A stretch of DNA of 35,368 bases from positions 1 to 35,368 of the IMG/VR virus record IMGVR_UViG_3300042558_001647; one strand, 5' to 3'. The notes below the pieces were generated by a model that saw only the letters and a program-made list of their open reading frames with translations, was not told the origin of the DNA and did not search any database. Source of the stretch: a virus. Below, in pieces: positions 7,369-14,492 of the stretch. Both the position numbers and the translations under genes were made by a program. The number at the start of each line of letters is the position of its first letter. Positions within the stretch are counted from its first letter, which is position 1.

Positions 7369-8211
7369 ATGAGAAAATTAGATAAATTTAAAAACCTTAA
7401 AAAAGCTAATTCATTAGTTGAACAAAGATATTTGAAAACAAAAGGGTTGTTATCTGAAAACATTAACGAAGACCCTATTGGTGGTGGATATCTTGGTGAT
7501 ATTGGTTTTGTTCCTGGTAAAAAAGAGTTACAAATGGTTAAGGGTGAAGTTGAGGATTTAAAACCTAATTTCACAATTAATTACAACGCATTAAAAGTTA
7601 TGGATTTAGATTTAGAGATAACTTATGATTTAGAAGATAAAACATACGATGTTAGAAATTCTATAAATGGTAAGTATTACGCCAACAATATAACATACAC
7701 TCAGTGTGTTGATTGTGAATTTAGAACGCCAGAAGAAGTTGTTAAGTTTATCAGACGTAAAGCTGAACGTGGAGATGTTAGATTCATGCCTCAACAAAAT
7801 GAAAACGTTAAGGAAGCTGATTTAAACACATATAGAGCTAGTTTACAAAATACTGGTAACTATCCATGGACGATTTATTTAGGTAACAAAGAAAAAGGTG
7901 AGGTTGACAAAGCACAAAACGCTAAAGATTCTGAAGAATTTAAAAACGAATTCAAACAAGGTTACGCTGGACAAACAATCGAAACAACTAACGGAACATA
8001 TACTTTTTCTGATATAAAATATAAAAATAATTATGGTAATTATGATTTATTATTCACAAAACCTAAAGGTGAAAATGATTGGTCTGATAAAACTCTTTGG
8101 ATAACATATGACCCAACAAATGGTTATTATGTTGATAATTACTATGGTGTCGAATTATCGGATGCTGATTCGGAAGAAAAAGTAATAGAAATGCTAAGCT
8201 ACAATAAATAA
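7369..8211 (+). CDS. Unknown protein with CTS-like N-terminus
   Basis: 280 residues, not recognised. The first ~28 residues are basic and helical (MRKLDKFKNLKKANSLVEQ...) and end GLLSE/N, a good match to the L-x-E cut site of T4-type prohead proteases, shared with three other genes here. The rest is mixed alpha/beta and polar, with two segments of similar layout: about residues 80-130 ('DKTYDVRNSINGKYYANN...FRTPEEVVKFIRRKA') and about 225-280 ('DKTLWITYDPTNGYYVDNYYGVELSDADSEEKVIEML'), suggesting a repeated small domain. It has its own late-type motif and terminator, so it is a single-gene unit. Confidence 0.7.
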   Translation: MRKLDKFKNLKKANSLVEQRYLKTKGLLSENINEDPIGGGYLGDIGFVPGKKELQMVKGEVEDLKPNFTINYNALKVMDLDLEITYDLEDKTYDVRNSINGKYYANNITYTQCVDCEFRTPEEVVKFIRRKAERGDVRFMPQQNENVKEADLNTYRASLQNTGNYPWTIYLGNKEKGEVDKAQNAKDSEEFKNEFKQGYAGQTIETTNGTYTFSDIKYKNNYGNYDLLFTKPKGENDWSDKTLWITYDPTNGYYVDNYYGVELSDADSEEKVIEMLSYNK

Positions 8212-8217
8212 CAAAAA

Positions 8218-8241
8218 GCCACTCGAAAGGGTGGTTTTTTT
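8218..8241 (+). terminator. Intrinsic terminator
   Basis: Stem GCCACTC/GGGTGGT with a GAAA tetraloop (8225-8228) and a seven-T run. Confidence 0.9.
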
Positions 8242-8279
8242 ATTTTATTACATTCTATTTACAAAAAAAATTGTTTTTC

Positions 8280-8288
8280 TATATTTAT
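8280..8288 (+). promoter_or_regulatory. Late-type motif TATATTTAT
   Basis: 37 bases before the ATG of the gp26-like gene. Confidence 0.45.
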
Positions 8289-8325
8289 CTTAAAGTTATA
8301 ATATTAAAAACAAATTAGTTTTAAC

Positions 8326-9630
8326 ATGGAGAAAAAACCTAATGTTTTCCCTAAAAGGGAAACAACAAACACCCCAGTAATGACCGAAGAACAAAGACTT
8401 GCAGCTTTTGAAGCTGAAAAGGCTATGGCTACAAACGAAATATACAATACAGCTGTGGCACCAGAAGATACACCTCAAGGTCATATGAGTGCTGTTGAGA
8501 TGATGAGATATAGAACTCAACAACAATTACAACAAAGAGAAGAAATGGGTATTGTTCAAGACGCTGCTTTAGCTGAAAAAACAACTACTAGAGTTTATCA
8601 AGACCAAAACCAAACGAAAAACGAAGAACAAATGAGGCTTCGTGACGAACAACTAAGAAAAAATATGGAACAAACCCAAAGGTTTCAGCAATTAACTGAA
8701 GAAGCTAATAACAGAGTTAATACATATACAAACACTCAAAACAATATGCAACAAGAAACTTATCAAAACAATCACCAAAACAATCAACCACCAGTAACAC
8801 CACCGTCAAAACCACCAGTAAATAATGGTTATGGTGATAGTTACGGTAAAAATCCTTCTAACATCGACCCATATATTTTGGAGTTGAGTCAGCCTAACTA
8901 TAACGCACCTTTTGACGTTATTCCCTTACCTTCTCAAGGTAAACTATACAAAAACAAAAAGAAGAACATTAGATTGGCTTATATGACAACAGCTGATGAG
9001 AATATCCTTACAAGCCCTAACCTTTTGGAGAGCGGTCAGTTTTTAGAGATTCTTATCAATAGAAAGATTTTGGAACCAGATTTGAGATATAAAGACCTTA
9101 CTGTTGGGGATAGAAACGCTATTATGATATGGCTAAGAGCAACTGGTTATGGTGAAATGTATCCAGTGACTCTATTAGATGGTAGCCAAGAAGCGTTTGA
9201 CACTGAAGTTAATTTGAACGACCTTAAAACAAAATATTTAGGTGCTGAACCAGATGAAGATGGTTTATTTAGCTTTACGTTACCAATTAGTAAGACTGAA
9301 TTAAAATTTAGATTATTAACATGTGGTGATTTAGATGATATTGACAACATGATTGAACAAGATAATGAAAGAAAAATCCCAGTAAACAACTCAACAACTT
9401 ATAGATTTGAGAAGATGATAGTTGAAGTGAACGGAAATAGAGATAGAACTTATTTAAGAGATTTTGCAAGTTTCATGAGGATTGCAGACGCAAAAGCTTT
9501 GGATAATTACATTGAACAGATAGAAAGTGGTATCGACTTAAACATAGAGGTAACGACCCCTGGAGGTGGGTCTATTGCCACCTTTCTTCCGCTTAACGTC
9601 AGCTTTTTTTGGCCTAACTTCAGAGTATAA
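8326..9630 (+). CDS. gp26-like baseplate/tail assembly protein with disordered N-terminus
   Basis: 434 residues. The first ~175 are Gln/Asn/Glu-rich and probably disordered or coiled, ending in a Pro-rich linker (QPPVTPPSKPPVNN). From about residue 190 there is a folded domain beginning 'DVIPLPSQGKLYKNK', with 'LTVGDRNAIMIWLRATGYGEMYPV', a beta segment, and a C-terminus 'FLPLNVSFFWP'. This resembles the T4 gp26 family of baseplate hub proteins/tail chaperones, which also open with LPS-x-GK and end with an FF-x-P motif; here the usual Cys pairs before the end are replaced by 'VTTPGGG'. A T7 run lies seven codons before the stop and joins, by +1 shift, to the next frame. Family assignment is moderate. 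Confidence 0.65.
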   Translation: MEKKPNVFPKRETTNTPVMTEEQRLAAFEAEKAMATNEIYNTAVAPEDTPQGHMSAVEMMRYRTQQQLQQREEMGIVQDAALAEKTTTRVYQDQNQTKNEEQMRLRDEQLRKNMEQTQRFQQLTEEANNRVNTYTNTQNNMQQETYQNNHQNNQPPVTPPSKPPVNNGYGDSYGKNPSNIDPYILELSQPNYNAPFDVIPLPSQGKLYKNKKKNIRLAYMTTADENILTSPNLLESGQFLEILINRKILEPDLRYKDLTVGDRNAIMIWLRATGYGEMYPVTLLDGSQEAFDTEVNLNDLKTKYLGAEPDEDGLFSFTLPISKTELKFRLLTCGDLDDIDNMIEQDNERKIPVNNSTTYRFEKMIVEVNGNRDRTYLRDFASFMRIADAKALDNYIEQIESGIDLNIEVTTPGGGSIATFLPLNVSFFWPNFRV

Positions 9631-9895
9631 GGCTCCGTTATTAGAAGAAATCTATATTTGTACTCAATATTTAAAAGGTGTAACCTATAATGATGTGTTA
9701 TCAATGCCTACTTATGAACGAAGATTCTTTTTAGGTATGTTAACCAAAGATGCTAGAGAAAAACAAGAAGAAGCCGAAAAATTTAAAGAAGAAGCTAAAG
9801 CTAGGTCAAACGGTTCAAAGGGAACTAGAACAACTAGGGTATCTGGTGACGCATTGAAAAACAAAATGAAAACGGGTGAAATACCAACAACATAA
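9566..9895 (+). CDS. Probable frameshift extension of the gp26-like protein (tail chaperone-like)
   Basis: This frame is open from before the overlap to 9895 but has no convincing start: the GTG at 9566 lies inside the GGAGGTGGG stretch, and the first ATG (near 9704) would cut off a conserved-looking part. A +1 shift on the T run at 9604-9610 fuses it in frame to the upstream protein, adding 94 residues (GLTSEYKAPLLEEIYICTQY...) for a ~522-residue product. The added part has 'VTYNDVLSMPTYERRFFLGMLTKDAREKQEEAEKF', a helical pattern seen in second-frame parts of phage tail chaperones, then a basic tail. In T4, genes 26 and 51 are neighbours, so a gp51-like role is an alternative. A homopolymer sequencing error would also explain it. 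Confidence 0.6.
   Translation: MGLLPPFFRLTSAFFGLTSEYKAPLLEEIYICTQYLKGVTYNDVLSMPTYERRFFLGMLTKDAREKQEEAEKFKEEAKARSNGSKGTRTTRVSGDALKNKMKTGEIPTT
9604..9610 (+). promoter_or_regulatory. T7 slippery run, candidate frameshift site
   Basis: AGC TTT TTT TGG in the upstream frame. A +1 move (or a -2 slip, or transcriptional slippage) leads into GGC CTA ACT and the downstream frame; the upstream stop is 18 bases on. Confidence 0.5.
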
Positions 9896-9896
9896 T

Positions 9897-9926
9897 AAAA
9901 TACCCACTTAAATTGTGGGTATTTTT
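9897..9926 (+). terminator. Intrinsic terminator
   Basis: Stem ATACCCAC (9900-9907)/GTGGGTAT (9915-9922) with a TTAAATT loop, A-rich before and five Ts after. The flanking A and T runs make it possibly bidirectional. Confidence 0.9.
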
Positions 9927-9935
9927 GTTTTAAAT

Positions 9936-9944
9936 GATATTTAT
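9936..9944 (+). promoter_or_regulatory. Late-type motif GATATTTAT
   Basis: 17 bases before the ATG at 9962, directly after the terminator. Confidence 0.45.
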
Positions 9945-9961
9945 TAACAAACATCGAAATA

Positions 9962-11398
9962 ATGAATAAAAAATTAATCATATCTGAAACTCAATACGAA
10001 AAGCTAAGATTCTTTATTCTTGAAACGTCATTTGATAAATTGGCAAAAAATGTCATCAAGGATGGTGACACTATCAAGATAAACGCTAACAATGAAGTTT
10101 TAAGTTTTAAAGTTATTGATAGTATAACTGGACAAGTTTATATGGAAAATATAGACAAGGGTACACCATACTTTGGAAAATTAGTATTCATTAGTTTTAC
10201 ATCATTTAATGATAGTAAATTAGATTTAAGAGTTGCTAATGATACACAAAAAACAGAAAAACCAATCAATTCTTCAAATTGGGCTAAATTAACATTAAAA
10301 AACATTGAAAAAATAGATGTCTATAGAGGTGATAATTTGATAGACTCAACATCTGATACTAAAACACAAGAACCAGAAGAGAAAAAAGATGATGCTGAAC
10401 AAAACCTATCTGATGAAGCAATCGACAATATTAACGATTTAATGAGATTGATGTTGGATGGACTTGATGATGGTAAAGGGTTAACACTCGTAATGTCAAA
10501 CAACGAACAAGTAAAATTATGTTGTCAATCAGCATCAAATGGTACTTTTATTTTAGAACCTATTGGTGAATCATCGATAGAATTATTATCAAAATTTGAT
10601 AGTATAACTATCAAAATAATACCAGTTGATGATGAAGATGTTGATACTGATTTGCTAACAGCAAACAAAGAACTTTGGTCAACAACAGATAATGGTCAAA
10701 CTGTTAATATAGTTGTGGAAGGGCGTTCTGGTGATAAAACAGAAACTTTTAAAATAACTGGTGTTTCAGATTTAAAAATTACCCAAACATGTTCTTCTGA
10801 GCTAGATAATGATGATGAAGAGGGTGAAGATTATGACGCTGAAAAAGTTTTAAAAATGGTCTTATCGGACCCAGACTTAAAAGCGGCTTTTTATAAACAA
10901 CCAACATTTTGGCAAGCATTTAAAGCTGAGTTAACTGGAAAAGAAGCGACTGGTAAGGGTATTATACCAACATTAGATTTAATCGCTAGATATATGGATA
11001 AAAAATTAACCGATAAATTAGGTGATGGTTTTAAGAAAAAAGGTAGTGTATCATTTATACCTTTAGAGTCTGTATCGATTCCATATACAAATAAAAAAGG
11101 TGGTAGAGAATACTTTGAACTTAAAAAAGACATTAAGTATGAAGGTGAATTTGCGGTAATAGTTAAAGGGTTTTCTTATGAAGATGTTGAAAACCGTGAT
11201 TACCAAGTTTTAGAAAATTTATCAAAAGGTTTTAGAATAATTGTTAAAGAAAAAACAGAAACACCTAACGTGTTTATCTGTGATGTTGAAAAGCTTTATA
11301 GTGTTAAAAATGAACCTAAACGTGCCAAAGAAGAAGACGTTCAAATACGTTTGATGGATTCTAACGGTTATAAATCAGACAAACAAGAAAAAAAGTAA
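9962..11398 (+). CDS. Unknown protein with CTS-like N-terminus, upstream of tape measure
   Basis: 478 residues, not recognised. The N-terminus MNKKLIISETQYEKLRFFILE aligns with the start of the OmpA-like protein (I-T/S-x-x-Q-Y-x-x-L) and ends F-I-L-E, a possible prohead-protease cut. Residues ~25-120 and ~160-290 are beta-rich, separated by an acidic linker (TQEPEEKKDDAEQ), with a second very acidic stretch near 280-292. Residues ~295-365 are helical ('VLKMVLSDPDLKAAFYKQPTFWQAF'), and the C-terminus is basic. It lies six bases before the tape measure gene, so both are likely on one transcript. A structural role is inferred from context only. Confidence 0.65.
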   Translation: MNKKLIISETQYEKLRFFILETSFDKLAKNVIKDGDTIKINANNEVLSFKVIDSITGQVYMENIDKGTPYFGKLVFISFTSFNDSKLDLRVANDTQKTEKPINSSNWAKLTLKNIEKIDVYRGDNLIDSTSDTKTQEPEEKKDDAEQNLSDEAIDNINDLMRLMLDGLDDGKGLTLVMSNNEQVKLCCQSASNGTFILEPIGESSIELLSKFDSITIKIIPVDDEDVDTDLLTANKELWSTTDNGQTVNIVVEGRSGDKTETFKITGVSDLKITQTCSSELDNDDEEGEDYDAEKVLKMVLSDPDLKAAFYKQPTFWQAFKAELTGKEATGKGIIPTLDLIARYMDKKLTDKLGDGFKKKGSVSFIPLESVSIPYTNKKGGREYFELKKDIKYEGEFAVIVKGFSYEDVENRDYQVLENLSKGFRIIVKEKTETPNVFICDVEKLYSVKNEPKRAKEEDVQIRLMDSNGYKSDKQEKK

Positions 11399-11404
11399 CA
11401 TAGT

Positions 11405-14179
11405 ATGGCAAAAAGTAAAAAAGACGAAGCTGAAGAAGCGTTAAGGTTATTAAAAGAACAAGCTAGACTTCAAAAAGAGATTAGTACTAGTTATGATGCT
11501 TATATCGAAGGTGTTAAGAAGTACAAGGCTATTCAAGAAACTGTCAATAATAACATTGAAATAGAAAAAAAATTACAAGACAATTTAGATAAGAATAGGT
11601 CTAAAATGTCAGCTGAAGAAATTAAGGCTGAAGAACTTAAACTTAAAATCTTAAAAGAACAAACTGAAGAGATGAAAAAACAAGGGCAGACTATGGAATC
11701 TGCTCTTAAATCAGTTAATGTTAAAAGTTTGGCTGGTGCTAAATTGTTGGCAAAATCAGCAAAAGGTTTAAGTGATGCACTAGCTAGTTTACCAAACGTT
11801 GTTGAAAGGGCTTATGGTAAACTTAAAGGATTAGGGTTATTTGATTTGGATAAAGCGATGAAACAATCAGCTTTATCTATGGGTGTTTTAAGCAAGGAAA
11901 GTGTTGGTTTTAGAAACAACATTAAAACTGTTGCTAAAGAAACTCAAATGATTGGTGTTTTTATTGAAAAACTATCTCAGTTATCATCAGCATATAGTGA
12001 TAATCTTGGTAGAAACGTAATGCTAAGCAAAGAGGGTCTTAAAGCCATGGGTGAAATGGTTGCGGCTACTCAATTGGGTGTTGAAGGTACTGCTCAAATG
12101 GCTGCCGATATGGAGCTTCAAGGTGTTTCAGCTGAAAAAACTGGTAAATTCATAGAGCAAACCATGAATGACTCCCATAGAATGGGGTTAAACGCTAGTA
12201 AGGTTCTAAAGAATATTACTGGTAACATGAAAATGTTAAACCGTTACAATTTTAAAGATGGTACAAAAGGTTTAGAAAAAATGGCTATGTTGGTTACAAA
12301 ATTAGGTGTTGATATGGAGTTTGCGTCTGGTTTTGCTGATAAGCTTTGGGATGTTGAAGGTGCGGTTGATTTGTCAGCACAATTACAAGTTATGGGTGGC
12401 GCATGGGCAAACATGGCCGACCCATTCCATTTGATGTATATGGCACGTAACGATATGGAAGGGTTGACCGAGGAAATTGGAAACGCAGCTGCTCAGTCTG
12501 TTAAATTTAATGAAAGGACTGGTGAATTTGATATGGCGGCAAAAGAAATGCACAAATTAAAAATTATTGCAGAACAAACTGGTATGTCTTATGATGATTT
12601 GGTTACCGCTGGTAAAAATGCCAAAAAATTTAGTATGATTAAATCACAAATAAGATTTGATGTTGGTGGTGGTGAAGAAGGTAAGGCTTTGCAAGATTAC
12701 TTGACAAACAAAGCTCTTTTCCAAGATGGTAAAGCGTATATTCAAGTAAAAGGTGAGAAAAAACTTATTAGTACATTGACTGACCAAGATAAGAAAATCT
12801 TAAAAGCCGAAATGGAAGAAAAGAAAAGCATGAAAGAAAGAGCTGAAGAAGCTAGAACTTTTGATGAGGCACTTACTAATTTGATTAACCAATTAAAAAT
12901 TTATTTATTACCATTAATAGAAAAATTAAGCGACCCTAAAGATGGTTTAATTAAAAAGCTAGACACGTTAGCTGCTGATTTTAATAAACCTGGTGGTTGG
13001 GGTGATAAGATAGAATATTTTGCTGGTAAAATTGGTGAGTTTATAACAGCTGTTGGTGGTTGGATTATCGAACACCCTAAATTAACCGCTGGATTATTAT
13101 TGTTTAGTAAAGCCGTTCCTTTGGTTAGTGCAGCCTTTAAATTATTTGGTGGGGTTTGGGACACAATTAAATGGTTTAAAAACGGTGTTGCATTAGGTGA
13201 AGGGTTTAACACGGTTGCGTCTGCTGGTGGTGGCGGTGGCGGTGGCGGTGGTGACATAATGGATGAATTATCTGGTGGTAGAGGTAAAAGTAGAGGTTTT
13301 AATTTAAAAAGAACATTTCAAGCTTTTAAGAAAGGCGGTTTTAAAGGTGGTTTTAAGTCATTAGGTAGACAAGCAATGAGTTATTTTAAACCAGCTGGTA
13401 AGACAGCTAGTGCTGCTGGTAAAACAGCTAAAGTTGCTGGTAAAACAGCTAGTTGGGGTAGTAAAGCAATGAATGTTGCTGGTAAAGGTTTGAATTTGGG
13501 TGGTAAAGTTGTTTCTAAATTTGCTAAGGTCTTAGCACCTTTAGAAGTTTTAAAAGACCAATTTGATTTCTTTAGTAGTAAAAGTATGAGAAAAACTGGT
13601 GCTGCTGGTTGGTTCGAATCGTTGGGTGGGTCTGGTATGAGTTTGATTGATTGGATTCCTGGTGTTAATCAGTTGACGGAAGCCGTTGGTATTGGTGTTA
13701 ATAATATGAACACCGATAACTTGGCAAATGCAAGAGCTGTTTACAGAAGCAAATACCCAAGCGCACCAACAATATTACCAAACAAAGTGTTATTTAAAGA
13801 CATTAGAAAAAATCCAAAAGATTACCCAGATGATGTTGTTGAAGATGCTGAAGACGTAACCGCTGAAGATTTGGAAGATGGTATTATTAGACCTGGACGT
13901 GGAAGACATGTTATTAAGAATGAATACGGTAAAACATGGATTACAAAAAGCGGTGACGGCCTTGCTGTATCACCAAACATAAGTCAAACTGGTGGTGGTG
14001 GAACAATGAGACATGAATTCGGTTCATTGAATATTTCTGGAAACATAACCGTTAATATTCCAGGAGCGTCATCACTAACTGTTGAATTAACAAAAGATGA
14101 GACATTCCGTAGACACATTACAAGAATGGTACAAGAAGAAGCGGTAAAACAGTTGAATCAAGGTAAACCTAAACCATAA
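11405..14179 (+). CDS. Tape measure protein
   Basis: 924 residues. Residues 1-100 are a Lys/Glu-rich coiled coil; the middle is helical with many Met/Ala/Gly ('MAATQLGVEGTAQMAADM', 'LQVMGGAWANMADPFHLMY'). Hydrophobic segments at about 545-590 (FITAVGGWIIEHPKLTAGLLLF) could be membrane-active on ejection. A run of nine Gly near 607-616 is followed by a basic Gly/Lys stretch with AGKTA-type repeats (about 660-690). This layout fits a tape measure protein, which sets tail length and occupies the tube lumen; by the rough rule of 0.15 nm per residue the tail would be near 140 nm. Placement before the baseplate genes agrees. T4 gp29 is the functional counterpart. Confidence 0.85.
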   Translation: MAKSKKDEAEEALRLLKEQARLQKEISTSYDAYIEGVKKYKAIQETVNNNIEIEKKLQDNLDKNRSKMSAEEIKAEELKLKILKEQTEEMKKQGQTMESALKSVNVKSLAGAKLLAKSAKGLSDALASLPNVVERAYGKLKGLGLFDLDKAMKQSALSMGVLSKESVGFRNNIKTVAKETQMIGVFIEKLSQLSSAYSDNLGRNVMLSKEGLKAMGEMVAATQLGVEGTAQMAADMELQGVSAEKTGKFIEQTMNDSHRMGLNASKVLKNITGNMKMLNRYNFKDGTKGLEKMAMLVTKLGVDMEFASGFADKLWDVEGAVDLSAQLQVMGGAWANMADPFHLMYMARNDMEGLTEEIGNAAAQSVKFNERTGEFDMAAKEMHKLKIIAEQTGMSYDDLVTAGKNAKKFSMIKSQIRFDVGGGEEGKALQDYLTNKALFQDGKAYIQVKGEKKLISTLTDQDKKILKAEMEEKKSMKERAEEARTFDEALTNLINQLKIYLLPLIEKLSDPKDGLIKKLDTLAADFNKPGGWGDKIEYFAGKIGEFITAVGGWIIEHPKLTAGLLLFSKAVPLVSAAFKLFGGVWDTIKWFKNGVALGEGFNTVASAGGGGGGGGGDIMDELSGGRGKSRGFNLKRTFQAFKKGGFKGGFKSLGRQAMSYFKPAGKTASAAGKTAKVAGKTASWGSKAMNVAGKGLNLGGKVVSKFAKVLAPLEVLKDQFDFFSSKSMRKTGAAGWFESLGGSGMSLIDWIPGVNQLTEAVGIGVNNMNTDNLANARAVYRSKYPSAPTILPNKVLFKDIRKNPKDYPDDVVEDAEDVTAEDLEDGIIRPGRGRHVIKNEYGKTWITKSGDGLAVSPNISQTGGGGTMRHEFGSLNISGNITVNIPGASSLTVELTKDETFRRHITRMVQEEAVKQLNQGKPKP

Positions 14180-14235
14180 TATTAAGTTGATAATCAGATA
14201 ATTAAAACTTTTTTAAAAAAAATTTGTTTAAAAAC

Positions 14236-14266
14236 TTGTTTTTGTGGTAAAAAAACTGTACATTTG
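14236..14266 (+). promoter_or_regulatory. Bacteroidota-type promoter in the 14180-14492 gap
   Basis: TTG at 14236-14238, 20-base spacer, then TACATTTG at 14259-14266 (TAnnTTTG). No gene begins before the terminator at 14390. Confidence 0.55.
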
Positions 14267-14271
14267 CATTA

Positions 14272-14414
14272 TTATAAAATAATATAAATAATTATTAATA
14301 AATAAATTAAATACAAATATACTATGTTTTTAGGAAATATTGTATAAATATTAAAAATATTTTTTTCTTAAAAACATTAATTAAAATTTAAAGGCACTAT
14401 CTGTGCCTTTTTTT
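14272..14414 (+). ncRNA. Candidate small RNA between promoter and terminator
   Basis: The 313-base gap after the tape measure gene holds no gene longer than a few codons (the only ATG frame, at 14324, encodes seven residues). It holds a good promoter at 14236-14266 and a strong terminator at 14390-14414, which would define a ~140-base, very AT-rich transcript. The start is estimated from promoter spacing. Alternatively the promoter is fortuitous and the terminator simply ends the tape measure transcript. Confidence 0.3.
14390..14414 (+). terminator. Intrinsic terminator
   Basis: Stem AAAGGCAC/GTGCCTTT with a TATCT loop and a run of seven Ts (14408-14414). Confidence 0.9.
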
Positions 14415-14466
14415 ATTTATTGAAGTCGGTAATAACATTTATTTTATCAAAATTTATAGTACAATA

Positions 14467-14475
14467 GTATTTATA
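14467..14475 (+). promoter_or_regulatory. Late-type motif GTATTTATA before baseplate operon
   Basis: 17 bases before the ATG at 14493. The three genes 14493-25558 have no internal terminator or copy of the motif, so this would drive all of them. Confidence 0.45.
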
Positions 14476-14492
14476 TATAAATCAATGTTATT

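Noticed and set aside
9712-9981. 89-residue minus-strand frame over the frameshift extension
   Set aside because: It spans the intrinsic terminator and a late-type motif, and the plus-strand frame is the better protein.
13227-13251. Gly-codon run as a possible microsatellite or frameshift site
   Set aside because: It keeps frame, alternates GGT/GGC and fits a flexible linker in the tape measure protein.
12901-13257. 118-residue minus-strand frame beginning with a Pro run
   Set aside because: The Pro run is the complement of the Gly run in the tape measure gene; no independent coding support.
14324-14347. Seven-codon frame MFLGNIV in the intergenic gap
   Set aside because: Too short to support as a gene; noted only as part of the small-RNA candidate.
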